Shown: positions 11,689 through 21,827 of the stretch, piece by piece | How positions within the stretch are numbered: position 1 is the stretch's first letter | Layout of the letters: each line of letters starts with the position of its first letter | DNA from: Saussurea involucrata | Taxonomy: Eukaryota; Streptophyta; Magnoliopsida; Asterales; Asteraceae | Direction of reading: 5' to 3' | Assembly (NCBI GenBank): GCA_033807775.1 | Contig: CM066314.1 | Location: 95,830,929-95,894,928 of the forward strand | Length of the DNA stretch: 64,000 nt | Notes under the pieces: model-generated | Database searches by the model: none | The model's input: the letters and a program-made list of their open reading frames with translations, nothing else | Told to the model about the DNA's origin: nothing | Made by a program: the position numbers and the translations under genes

Positions 11689-13145
11689 GTGTATTTCATA
11701 CACTGTAAGAGCTTTTCAAGAAAAAATTTTATATATTTTTTCTATAGTGTATTTTATAATGAAGTGTTGCAACAAGTCATAATAACAAAAACACCTCCAA
11801 AGCCACTTGAAAAAGCTAAGGCAAATAATGGAATTTTGCAACAAGTTATTTTATCAGAAACATCTCCTATATCAGAAACTCCTGTTAAAGATAATGCTTC
11901 AAATTCTTCAACTCCTATTTTAAATAAAGCATTGGAAGAAGAAAATGTTGATCTGAAAAGACAAATTTTAGACATTTCTTCTTCAAATGCTAAACTTACT
12001 AAAAGAATAACTGATCTTATGCCGATCTAAAGAGAAAACTGTCTAATTTTTCTTTTGAAGAAAAGAAAGAGACTGAGCTGAAATGTATAAAACTTTCAAA
12101 ACAAGTTTCAGACTTTGAGAAAGTTTTATTTTTAGAAAAAGACAAGCTCGAAAAAGAAAGAGCTAAATTTGAAACTGAACGAAAATTTTTTGAGATTAAA
12201 AGTTCTGAACTTTCCGTGAAAATCTCTGAATTAGTAAATCTTTTGGAAAAGGAAAGAAAAGATTTCACGGAAAAGGAAAATCTCTTTGAAAAGGAAAGTA
12301 AAACCCTTAAAAAGAAAAATATGGAAATTTTCAAAGAGATTACTGATAAAAGAAAGTTTTTGGAAAAAGATTTTGAATCGGAACGCGAATATTTTGAAGA
12401 TGTGATTCTTAATCTTACCAAAAGATTATCTGGTTTATCAGCTGATATTATGAAGGATCAGTTGATCAAATCTGATCTCCAAAAGAAATTTGATCTAATT
12501 TCTAAAGAGAAAAATGTTTTAATAAACAAAGTCAAAGAACTTGAAGACGTCATTTTTAAATTTGATGTCTCAAAGCAGACCGGTCATAATTCTATCTTTC
12601 AGACTCCATTTGTTGATTCAAATGATTCTGAATGCTCTTTTAAAACTTCTTCAAGTTCAAGTTTTAAAAACATTTCTTCTAAACAATTTAATAGATTAAC
12701 AAATTTCTCAAAAGGTCGGATTCGTTCAACAAATCTCTTCTATAATCCTCTGTATGATAAATCAGATAACAAAACAAAAGTGCCTAAAGTTAATACTTCC
12801 AAACCTGAAGAAGTTCCAGTCTTCAAGAGGGTGAAGATGGAATGGAGAGTAAAAGGCACAACAGTTCCAAAGAAAGAAGTGCCAAAATCATCTGTATCCA
12901 CATCAAATGCAAAGAAGAACAATACGCCAAAAGGTAAATCTTATGCTAAACCTAATCCTATTCATTCTGTAAATCATCTGATTAGTTTGGCACATAAGAA
13001 AATTTGTTGTTCTTACTGTGGATAAAATGATTTTGTGCATAAAAATTATACTTCTTTTTGGTACGGTACTTATAGTATTCCTTGTAAGAAATCTACACCT
13101 AACCCACTAGGACCCAAGTGCCATTGGGTACCAAAATATGCTTAA
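11689..13145 (+). pseudogene. gag: Element I Gag-like coiled-coil protein
   Basis: The chain begins around 11750 (LQQVIITKTPP) and has a Ser/Thr-rich part. It then shows a long Lys/Glu-rich coiled coil (about 11930-12560) with segments such as LEKERKDFTEKENLFEKE. After this come a Ser-rich linker, a basic region and an incomplete zinc knuckle (CSYCG...H at about 13005-13045, final Cys missing). It ends ...GPKCHWVPKYA at 13145. A frameshift near 12020 and a TAA at 13023-13025 break it in this copy; copy G lacks the latter stop. No protease follows. Family membership is inferred from the WVPK tail, which is shared with element B. Confidence 0.75.
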
Positions 13146-13253
13146 TCTGTTTTGCAGGTTCTTCATGTGTTGTACTGAATTGTAGATACATACCACACAC
13201 ATGACTGAAAACAGAAGAGAAGCGGCGTATTTTTTGAAAAATATTTGTACCAT

Positions 13254-13265
13254 TAAGGGGGAGAC
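13254..13265 (+). other. Internal polypurine-tract-like site in element I
   Basis: ttaagggggaga lies just before the 44-nt hairpin array. It is conserved in copy G at about 63388-63400. Several PPT-like tracts are a known trait of Sirevirus-type Copia elements; use as a primer here is inference. Confidence 0.5.
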
Positions 13266-13274
13266 AAATATCAA

Positions 13275-13438
13275 TGGCTTTTGAACATATCAGTTCAAAA
13301 CCCGTGCTTCAACGACAATGGCTTTTGAACATATCAGTTCAAAACCCGTGCTTCAACGACTATGGCTTCTGAACAATTCAGTTCAGGACCCGTACTTCAA
13401 CGACTAAAACTTCTAAACAAATCAGTTTAGAACTCACA
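13275..13438 (+). repeat. 44-nt hairpin repeat array in element I (4 units)
   Basis: Stem starts lie at 13279, 13323, 13367 and 13411, an exact 44-nt period. Each unit has an 8-nt stem and a 6-nt loop. Units 1-2 use ttttgaac/gttcaaaa, unit 3 ttctgaac/gttcagga (one G-U pair), and unit 4 ttctaaac/gtttagaa. The arms change together, which keeps pairing. The spacer reads ...cccgt(g/a)cttcaacgac.... Copy G holds five such units at the same period. This suggests a selected RNA structure downstream of gag; its role is unknown. Confidence 0.85.
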
Positions 13439-13899
13439 CTTCTCAGGTGATATCCTTAACTGTTACATCTTTCTGTTTCAAGGAACGTGGTAAAAGGTAA
13501 CATTGTATCATATTTTGTTTCTACCACTTTGAAAATTTGAATCTTTACAAATTTAATTCAATGAGATAAAATTTTCAATTTTCATTCAATGAATTAAATG
13601 TGTGCTAAAAGATGATTTTACAAGTGTTTTTGTTTTATCTGAGTTATATTTGTTTCATCTTTCACCTCTGAAATAAATCGAAAGGTCAGCAAAACATGAA
13701 TGAAATTATGCTGAATGCTCAAAGATATGTGAATCTGGACTTATATAGAATATAATGCTCAAAAAGCCTATTTATCAGAATGATGAATGGAAACGAAAAT
13801 ATGGGGGAAGCACTATGATTAAGAACCAAGTGATTGAGATATCATTCATATTTTGTGATGGAAATTCGAACTTATATAGAATATCATTTAGTTTGAAAG

Positions 13900-14185
13900 T
13901 TTGTGCCTGTGGCCTTTCTGGTTTGGGAGAGTAAGTCCTAAGGGGTGCTCGACACCTAGTCCCTAAGATCAACTGGTCTGGGATCGGCTGACCCAAATCC
14001 TGCAATAGAACCAGATAGAAAGCCATGTTCTACTGGTACAAATGGGTTTAAGATATATCGATGTGGCCTTTCTGGTTTGGGAAATTAAGTTCTAAGGGGT
14101 GCTTGACACCTAGCACCTAAGGCCAACTGGTCTGGGATCTGCTGACCCAAATCCTGCTATAGAACCAGATAGAAAGTCATGTTTA
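13900..14185 (+). repeat. Paired ~120-nt modules with complementary ends in element I
   Basis: Two similar modules (about 13905-14025 and 14062-14182) both start gtggcctttctggtttggg and end cctgc(a/t)atagaaccagatagaaag. The two ends can pair with a 4-nt bulge. Inside is a second self-complementary part around ctaaggggtgctcgacacc. A small antisense ORF across module 1 is not a credible protein gene. Copy G has both modules. Confidence 0.7.
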
Positions 14186-14217
14186 ACGGTGTATCTTATT
14201 CTTACTAAACTTTTTGA

Positions 14218-14312
14218 TCAAAAGATGCCAATGAGCACAAAATCAAAAGATGCCAATGTGCACAAATCAAAAGATGCCAATGAGCACAAAAGAAAAGATG
14301 CCAATGAGCACA
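14218..14312 (+). repeat. Short tandem repeat (aaaagatgccaatgagcaca) in element I
   Basis: Four units of about 22-24 nt. Copy G has five units at about 62283-62412 on the other strand. Their function is unknown. Confidence 0.85.
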
Positions 14313-14744
14313 CATCTCTTGAAACTTGGGAAAATACAAAGTCGTGATAAACCCGTAAATTTGTGAAAATTCTGATTTTGGACAAATAGTGTGAGTAGAG
14401 CAAAATATTCTTATATGTTTTAGAATTGCATATGCTTGAAGCTAATCATATTTCCCATGCTAGCACACCAAATAGATTTAATAAAGGGGTTGAAACTGAA
14501 CATTTTTTAACTTGATATACAATGATGACTTGTTCTTGAATCCAAACACATGCATTTGATTTCATTTGATTGAAAAATCTGTTAAATTTCATTAAGTTGA
14601 ATTTCTTTTGTAAAGTTTTCAAATGATCAAATGTTTGTAGTTATAAAATAAAATTCAATGAATGTTATTTTCCTTGTGTAAATTTGTTTTAAAATTTGTG
14701 CTACAATTTCAAATATTGTACGTTATTGAAATATATGCATACTT

Positions 14745-14905
14745 TCAGGGGGAGAAAATAAATTGCTCCCGAATTCTTATTTTGAGGGGGAGCAAGGTTA
14801 TTCTGTAAGGAGGAGATTGTTAGCAATACTCAAAGACACGACTGAAATTGAAAATGGTTTTCGATGATTATGATGCTCACCATCATCGAAAAAGGGGGAG
14901 AAAAG
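14745..14905 (+). other. Cluster of PPT-like tracts in element I
   Basis: Tracts cagggggagaaaat (about 14747), gagggggagcaagg (about 14785), aaggaggagattgttag (about 14807) and aaagggggagaaaag (about 14890) lie 0.6-0.75 kb before the true 3' LTR. The third is followed by tgttagc, which looks like an LTR start, but no LTR body follows. Confidence 0.6.
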
Positions 14906-14999
14906 TTTAATTTCAATTTCATGTCAAAGAATTTTCAAATCAAAGATATTTCAAGTCAAAGATTCGTGAACAAAGACTGAAGATTGGGGAGAAGGATCA

Positions 15000-15300
15000 T
15001 GTGAAGTCTAAATATTGCTGAATTTGGTTATCTTAGTTCTGAGTGGTTCTCGGAATGCGCTTACACCTAAAAGTTCAAAAATATAGATGGTTTCGCATCC
15101 TTCATGATTCGAATTGCCCTGATTTCGAACCCTTCATAATTTGAATTGTCCTGATTTCGGACCCTTCTTGTTCCAACTTACTTGAATTCGAATCCTACTT
15201 GATCCGAATTGAGCTGATTTCGCATCCTCTAGCATCCGAATTGATGGTTTCGGATCTGCCTACATCCGAATTGATGATTTTGGATTCTTAAAGTTAATAT
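15000..15300 (+). repeat. Degenerate gaatt/tttcg(a/g)a-type repeats in element I 3' region
   Basis: Words such as gatccgaattgatttcgcatcc and ttcgaacccttc recur here, echoing the leader repeats at 11100-11610. The same motif family thus lies at both ends of the internal region. Confidence 0.6.
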
Positions 15301-15482
15301 GAGAACTAAGGTTCTTGCATCAAGAAGGATACGAGAAGTTACTGTTTGTTAAAGACTGATAAAGCTGTAAAGATCTGTTTTCATGTACAAGACTTGAAGA
15401 TAGTTTGATAAAGTGTCTGTTGAAGAAGATTGACTTTACAAAGAGCTGAAGACTGCTGTTAAATTTTTTAAATCTTGAATCC

Positions 15483-15494
15483 AAAGGGGGAGAT
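15483..15494 (+). other. Polypurine tract of element I
   Basis: aaagggggagat directly precedes the 3' LTR. Confidence 0.9.
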
Positions 15495-15750
15495 TGTTAG
15501 AGCATTGTTGTATTCAAGATTTACTGTAAAGTCAATGTACTGTATTAGTTGTGATTGCCTTTATACCTTGTATGTCATGGGTATAAATAGGCTTGTCTAG
15601 TTCATTTGTTGAAAAACACTTTAGAAAGCTTTTGTAATCTTTTAGAAACCTTTTGTAATCCTTTGAGCTCAATACATGGATGACATATTTGCTCTCTAAA
15701 TTCTCTCTCACTACATTCATATCTTATTGCTAGAGATTTGGGATTTCACA
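15495..15750 (+). repeat. 3' LTR of element I (256 bp)
   Basis: Identical by eye to 10381-10636. It is followed by TSD ctttt at 15751-15755. Confidence 0.95.
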
Positions 15751-17046
15751 CTTTTCTCTCTTGTATTTTTCCTTGTATCTTTCAGCCCGGTTAGAATTTG
15801 CAGAAGAGAGGTGTTGGCTGAACTTTTGGGAATCATATTTGGATCTTTCCGATTTTGAGGAAAATCGGCCTGGGGAAGCAATTTTGGGTCTTTCAAGGTG
15901 TTTACTTCTACACTTAGAAGCAAAATGACCCTTTTTACCACAGTTAAAGCAATCCTCATTAGATTTGTCCAAAGAAGAGTGTTTGGAGAGAGAAGAGGAT
16001 GATTTTCTACCAAACATGGATTTTCCAGAAGAAGGGTGAGATTTGGATTTAGAATGCCCATCCAACATGGCCATTTCATCAGATAACTTGTCAACTGAAG
16101 TTTCCTCACATTCATCCTCAGCATCACTAAGATATGCTTCCGAATGGTCATTGGGATCTTCTTGACTATCATGGTCAGAGTCAGATGGGTAGGTGATTTT
16201 TTGGATACACTTAGTTCTTTTGGAAGAGTCACTTAGGAGAGCTAGAGGAGAACTCTTTATATATGTGATGACAGATTTCCTTTGCAGCTTAGTCTGCTCA
16301 TAGTTGAAAATAGTTCCATAAAGAGAAGTGAGAGGCATATGATCAAGATCCTTGGTTGTCTTTATACAAGTACATATGTTTTCCCAAAAATCAGGAAGAC
16401 AGTCCATAAACTTGCACAAGATTTCCTCATTGTCATACACTCTACCTAACAGCTTTAAATCATTAAGAAGACTGTTAAAGCGGTTATAGTATTTGGAGAG
16501 AGATTCTTCTTTCTCATAAGAAAAGAGTTCATATTTTCTAACAAGAGCAATCTTTCTGCCCTTTTTAACTTCATTTGTACCTTCGTACAAAACACACAGA
16601 GTGGACCACATCTCTTTGGCAGTAGAGAGATTTACCAGAGAGTGGTACACTTCATCAGGAAGAGAGAGAGAGCAATGATAGTTCTGACTTTAGAATGAAG
16701 AGACACAAGACGTTTTTCTTCATCAGTATATTTCTTGGGATTCTTAGGAATGTAACGACCATTAACAGAAGATTTTTCTTCATCAGAGGAATCATCATAA
16801 TCATCTTTGCCAACAACTTCCTTACCGGATTTCTTGGTTTCATAGCGAGACCAGACTCTAGGGACTATGGGGCCCTCACTGAGAATGGTTGGATATCTAC
16901 TATCCACTCATTCCATGAAAAGCATCATCCGGCTTTTCCATAAAGAAAAGTTGTTGGGGTTAAACTTGGGAGGTTTGGCTATAGAGTCGTTTTCAGAAAA
17001 AATGTTTTGAGAGAAAGCTTCATTTTTTGGAAGAAGAAGCAGCCAT
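15751..17046 (-). pseudogene. gag: Element H gag, N-terminal part
   Basis: It begins at an ATG at 17046 (MAASSSK). The chain contains PPKFNPNNFSLWKSRMM, then a UBN2-type core with AKEMWSTLCVLYEGTNEVK and LSKYYNRFNSLLNDLKLL. An acidic Ser-rich linker follows, and a zinc knuckle CFNCGKKGHFASKC at 15910-15951. Lesions: a frameshift near 17020, a TGG-to-TGA type stop near 16903, and a frameshift near 16650. Element I cuts it at 15751. Gag would assemble particles and bind the element RNA. Confidence 0.85.
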
Positions 17047-17077
17047 TGCAAATCAAGTTTATGAATTAAACTTTCTA

Positions 17078-17088
17078 CTCTGATACCA
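17078..17088 (-). other. Primer-binding site of element H
   Basis: Minus-strand TGGTATCAGAG lies two bases inside the 5' LTR, matching the initiator-Met tRNA complement. Confidence 0.88.
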
Positions 17089-17090
17089 CT

Positions 17091-18101
17091 TGTTAGTTCC
17101 AAATGGCTATAACAAGTATTGTAGAAGGGGGGGGGGGGGGGTGAATTCAATACTCAAAATTTTCACAATTTTAATTCTAATATTGAAAAGCTTCAACAAG
17201 AATTACACATAGAAAACTAAAGACTGTTGCGGAAAAGATCAGATAAACTATTCTAACAATCTTTCACAAAGTAAACTAAACAAAACAACTAAGAACACTT
17301 AGAACAAAGCTATGAAGTTTTTAAGCAATATGGAGATTTCTTGCACTGAGAGATTTCCAGAAAGCGTAGTTTGCATGGGAAATCTTCATCCTTTTATAGT
17401 GAGAATAAGTGTACTAAGCATTAAATGCTTGGGACACTTGTCACTTTGTCATTGGAAGGACATGTTTGACTCTCAAAAATTGATGTGTCATTTCCTACAA
17501 TACTAGAAAGGTTTGATGGAGACAATAACTAAGAATGGTAAAAAGGACAAATGAACCTTTTTCTTCCATACCCAGTCATTCCTTCTTTGATGAGAAAACC
17601 TTTTAGCATGGACAAAAGGTAGGATCCTCGTATTTGAAGATCCCACCGACATGTCATGAACATGGTAGGTGAGAGTCTTCTTAGGAGTGAAGTTATGAGA
17701 TGATCCTCCAACTTTGAGGATCCCACCGATGTATATTATGACACTTGTGACTCTACTTGAAGAAAAGCATCCATCAAGACTTCTTGAGATCCCACCTATT
17801 TGAGAGCCTTCATAGGTGGGATATTGTTGGCCGACACAGAGAGAGGTCGGTGGAGAGGTGTCCACCGATGTGTGGGAACACCATCGGTGGACAATGACTT
17901 GTAGTTGTTGATGTGGGATCTCTCACTTCCACAATGAGAGGATCTTCCATCTTGACTTTGGTTGATCTTTGACCTCACCAAACATTTGCTATCTTGTACA
18001 AGCCATTACAAAGAACCATCCAAAATTTCTCTAAGTATAAAATGTTTTTCAAAGTATTAAAGGAGATCATGAGGTCATCTTCAAATCTTGATGACCCAAC
18101 A
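17091..18101 (-). repeat. 5' LTR of element H
   Basis: On the plus strand it runs from tgttagttcc to ...gacccaaca. It has a longer G run (about 17127-17141) than its partner and a minus-strand TATAAAA at about 17392-17398. TSD tcaac follows at 18102-18106. Confidence 0.93.
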
Positions 18102-18106
18102 TCAAC

Positions 18107-18445
18107 TATAACACCCAAAAGGAGAAATGGAAAATGAGCGAATTAATAGCCATGTGTGTCCAAGAAGAAGAAAGGCTTAAAATTGAAAACCCAGATGTTG
18201 CTCATCTTACTGCCACTAAGACAAATAATAAGAAAATTTTCAAAGGTAACAAAGGTTCAAAATGGGAGAAAGGGAGTTCCACTAAAGAAAGTTCATTTAA
18301 GGCAACCTCAAGTAAGGGCATGGGAACGGGTCCTAAATGCAAGTTTTGTAAGAAACCTGGACACATCCAGAGAGAATGCCCAAAGTTTAAAGAATGGTTA
18401 AAAAAGAAAGGTCCACACATTTCCTATGTAACTTATCATGAATGA
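18107..18445 (+). pseudogene. gag: Copia A gag, C-terminal part
   Basis: It resumes the frame broken at 6410: YNTQKEKWKMSELI, then CVQEEERLK and a Lys/Ser-rich linker. The zinc knuckle CKFCKKPGHIQRECPKFKEW follows, and the chain stops at 18445. Together with 5838-6410 it makes a Gag of roughly 300 residues, normal for Copia. Confidence 0.88.
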
Positions 18446-18945
18446 TTTTCTATTAATGTTCCCTCTAATACTTGGTGGATTGATAGTGGTTCTATGGTAC
18501 ATGTTACTAACTCATTGCACGGATTCCTTTCAAAGAAGAAACTACAAAAAGGGGAAAGAATCGTTAAAGTCGGAAATAGGGATGAACTACATGTTGAAGC
18601 CGTTGGAACTCTCTTATTAGTTTTAGAGAGTGGTTTCAATTTGTACTTAAATAATACACTTTATGTTCCATCCATGACTAGGAACCTTATTTCTGTTTCT
18701 AAACTTGATCGTTTTGGCTATGATTTCAAGTTTGGGCATAATGGTTTAATAGTGTATTTGGATTCTCATATTATCGGTGCTGGTTCATTAGAAGATGACC
18801 TCTATAAGCTTAATTTGGATAATAACTTCGCGGAATCTCTATTAGCAATGGGTGTAAATGTAATCACTAAAGGGAAAAAGGAAAAGTCTCGAAAAGGAGA
18901 ATTCCTCAAGATTGTGGCATAAACGTTTAGGCCACATATAAAAAG
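18446..18945 (+). pseudogene. Copia A protease and GAG-pre-integrase remnant
   Basis: The aspartic protease has its active site in WWIDSGSMVHVTNS at about 18472, followed by LYVPSMTRNLISVSKL. The domain ends in a GAG-pre-integrase start with WHKRLGHI near 18918-18940, where a stop occurs. The frame changes from gag near 18446. The zinc-binding and DDE integrase core that should follow is missing. Confidence 0.8.
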
Positions 18946-20945
18946 GCAGAATGCAACGGTTCTATTGCCCTAATCATACCACCAGAATTGTCGAATCAAG
19001 GCATGTTGAATTTATTGAAAATGGTGAAACCAGTGGGAATGGGGGGAAAAGTATTAAACTTGAAGAGAGTATAACACATACTCATAATTTTGATGTTCAA
19101 GTACCAATGAACACAGAAAACACACCATCATTATCTCAAAATGAGATTGGTGTCCCTGTTGTTAATGAACCATCACATAATGCTCCTATTGTTAATGATC
19201 CACCACATAATATTCCCATTGTCAATGAACAACACCATGAAGCCTAAAATAATGTGTCTGATAATCAACAACTATTACGAAGGTCTACGAGAGCTAGGAG
19301 ATCTGTCAACTATGATGACTTCATAATCTATTTGAACGAAGTTGATTATGACTTAAGTACAGCTGAAGATCCTACTTCCTATAAAGAAGCCATCACGAGC
19401 AATCAGTCAACTCAATGGCTTGAAGCCATGCATGACGAGTTGAAGTTGATGAAAATAAATGATGTCTGGGAACTTACCGAATTACCCAATGGTGCAAAAC
19501 CTGTCGGGTGTAAGTGGGACTATAAAACAAAATTAGACCAAAAAGGCAACATTGAACGATATAAAGCACGACTAGTTGCTAAAGGCTATACTCAAAAGGA
19601 AGGGATAGATTATAATGAAACATTTTCTCCTGTTTCGAGAAAAGAATCATTAAGAATAGTTATGGCTCTGGTAGTTCATTATGATTTGGAGTTGCATCAA
19701 ATGGGTGTTAAAACCACATTTTTAAATGGAAACTTGCATGAAGATGTCTATATGACACAACCTGAAGGTTTTAAGGTGGAAGGCAAGGAACATATGGTTT
19801 GTAAGTTAAAAAGATCCATATATGGGTTAAAACAGGCTTCTCAACAATGGTATCTAAAATTTTATGAAGTTTTGAAAAAAATTCAGTTTAAGAAAAATAT
19901 AGTGGATCAATGTATAAACCTTAAGATCAGTGGGAGTAAATTTTCCATACTTGTGTTATACGTTGACGATATTCTTTTGGCATGTAACGACAAGGATATG
20001 TTGTATGAGACCAAGAGATTCCTTTCATGTAATTTTGACACAAAAGATCTTGGAGAAGAAGCCTCTTATGTAATTGGCATCGAAATACACCGAAATAGGT
20101 CTTGTGGGATTTTAGGTTTGTCCCAAAAGGCTTATATCGACAAAGTACTTAAGAAATACAACATGCAAATCTGCTCACCATCAGTTGCCCCTGTCGTTAA
20201 GGGTGACAAGTTTGGCTCATATCAGTGTCCTAAAAATGAGTTGGAACGTGAAGATATGAGACTTGTACCATATGCTTCAGTTGTTGGAAGCCTTGTATAT
20301 GCTCAAGTTTGTACTCGCCCTGATAACGCATACATAACGGGCATGCTTGGACGTTATCAATCCAATCCAGGAATGGATCATTGGAAAGCGGCCAAAAAGG
20401 TTTTGCGATATCTTCAAGGGACAAAAGATTTAATGTTAACTTATCGGAGTACGGATAACCTTGAAGTTATAGGTTACTCAGACTCCGATTTCGCTAAGTG
20501 TAAAGACGATAAGAAATCCACTTCGGGGTACATTTTTATGCTTTCAAGAGGTCCCATATCTTGGAGGAGTCATAAGCAAGAATTAACCACCACTTCTACC
20601 ATGATGGCTGGGTATGTTGCATGCTATCACGCTACAAGTCATGCCATTTTACTCAAGAACTTAATTTCTGGACTAAAGGTGGTTGACTCCATTTCACGAC
20701 CTATAAGACTACATTGTGACAATAGTGCGTTTGTTATTTCTTCAAACAACACTAGTTCTAGTTGAGCTGGTTTGTATCTTGACGCTACGTATTTATATGT
20801 TCGAGAGAAAGTTGAAGACAAGAGCATTGCCATAGAGTATATTTTCACTCATAACATGTTGGTTGATCCACTTACAAAAGGTTTACCTCCCTAACTCTTT
20901 TTTGAGCATGTTGCCGGCATGGGATTATGTAATAACCTAGTTTAG
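18946..20945 (+). pseudogene. pol: Copia A integrase C-terminus, RT and RNase H
   Basis: The integrase tail FYCPNHTTRIVESRH directly follows the pre-integrase fragment, so about 1 kb of integrase core is deleted near 18950. RT (19254 onward) has KARLVAKGYTQKEGIDY, YGLKQASQQWY and the catalytic YVDDI. However, the usual MDVK Asp is Gly (HQMGVKTTFLNG). RNase H follows with GYSDSDFAKCKDDKKSTSGY. Stops at 19245, at about 20763 (just before the end of RNase H) and near 20895 break the frame. The remaining tail matches ...DPLTKGLPP of Copia polyproteins. Confidence 0.85.
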
Positions 20946-21074
20946 TCAAAGAATTGTGCTTATTTTATTTTGTTTAATCCACATCTTGTTGAAGTTATTC
21001 TCAGTTTTTGTGCACATTAAGAGATCTCATGAACAATCATTATTAAATGATATTATTATGAATGGTTTTATTTT
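20946..21074 (+). other. Copia A 3' untranslated region, left of element B
   Basis: AT-rich non-coding DNA between the RNase H end and the element B insertion; it continues at 32679. No further gene is seen. Confidence 0.7.
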
Positions 21075-21075
21075 T

Positions 21076-21080
21076 GTTAC
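21076..21080 (+). other. Target-site duplication of element B (left)
   Basis: gttac here matches gttac at 32674-32678, right after the right LTR. The left LTR is missing its first ~22 bp next to this site. Confidence 0.65.
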
Positions 21081-21529
21081 AAGAAGTATTGGAAAATAGG
21101 CTAAGAGAAGACACCGACAGAAGCCTCTGCCGGACACCAAGAACCAGATCCTTCACTAGACATCAACCAGAAGACCATCAGAGGACAAGGCCCCAGAGCC
21201 TCTGTCACCCTTGACAGAGCCTCTATGGTATGAAGACTTGGAAGACAAAGGTTGAAGATCAAACACAAGGACAAGTGTTCCTCTCACGTGACTCTGATGT
21301 ACGAAGATCCTGAAGATCAATAGTACAAGGCGTGCCCTGCCACTTTCCACGTGTCATCTTCTGAAGGGTCGCAGCTTTTGCAGAAGGCGGCGCACTACAT
21401 CAACGTGTACCAGATTCAGTCCCACGACCTTGTCTCTTGTACCCTTGTACTTCTTTTCAATTGTTTATCCCCTTGTAGACTTATATAAATAGAAGGCTTC
21501 TACCAGACCTTTTCTTGTAACAATTGCAC

Positions 21530-21563
<34 letters not shown>

Positions 21564-21813
21564 AGTTTATAGCTTATTTTCTGTAACACACATACCTTAC
21601 GGTGTTCTTGGTGTTCTTGAAGAATCAAATAGAGATGAATTGTTGAGCTACATTCTTGTTATTTACAGCTTCATTTCTATATTTCTATGTGTAATCTACC
21701 ATCTCTATCAACCAAACTGCTTATAAAAACGCTTCCGCATCTAGACGATTTATACTCTGTTTTGACCTTTTATGGTTGATGTATCATTGTTGAATCTTAA
21801 AGTGGGATCAATA
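21081..21813 (+). repeat. 5' LTR of element B (5'-truncated)
   Basis: It aligns with the right LTR from aagaagtattg; the first ~22 bp (tgttagctcc...) are lost. It has a TATA box (tatataaata) at 21482-21491 and a (CA)n run at 21533-21561 that is not expanded in its partner. The end is mutated (gatcaata for gatcaaca). Confidence 0.88.
21531..21561. repeat. CA microsatellite in left LTR of element B
   Basis: About fourteen CA units lie just after the TATA region. The right LTR has only a short cagacacac at about 32414, so the run expanded after insertion. Confidence 0.9.
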
Positions 21814-21815
21814 AT

Positions 21816-21827
21816 TGGTATCAAAGC
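21816..21827 (+). other. Primer-binding site of element B
   Basis: TGGTATCAAAGC two bases after the LTR; element F has the same variant. Confidence 0.85.

Larger units (their letters stand above)
10381..15750 (+). mobile_element. Gag-only Copia-like element I (youngest insertion)
   Basis: Complete element of 5,370 bp with 256-bp LTRs (10381-10636 and 15495-15750) that look identical by eye, PBS, PPT and a perfect 5-bp TSD ctttt. It lies in the gag of element H. It encodes only a coiled-coil Gag-like protein (11689-13145), followed by 2.3 kb of repeated and probably structured non-coding DNA. No pol is present. A second copy, G, starts at 60927 on the minus strand. LTR identity points to recent movement, which would need enzymes in trans. 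Confidence 0.92.
6411..18101 (-). mobile_element. Non-autonomous gag-only Copia element H
   Basis: LTRs at 6411-7420 and 17091-18101 (about 1,010 bp each) and a perfect TSD tcaac on both sides define the insertion into Copia A's gag. On the minus strand it reads 5' LTR, PBS (17078-17088), gag (17046-9747, split by element I), a 2.3-kb non-coding tail, PPT and 3' LTR. With I removed the internal part is about 4.3 kb. I found no protease, integrase, RT or RNase H coding in it. This is the layout of gag-only (TR-GAG-like) elements, which must borrow pol proteins. Confidence 0.88.

Noticed and set aside
13775..14026. An 83-residue antisense ORF identical in element I (13775-14026) and G (62605-62856)
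   Set aside because: Identity is at the DNA level over a longer block including non-coding DNA. The ORF crosses hairpin-like modules and shows no domain, so I treat it as by-product of a conserved DNA or RNA block.
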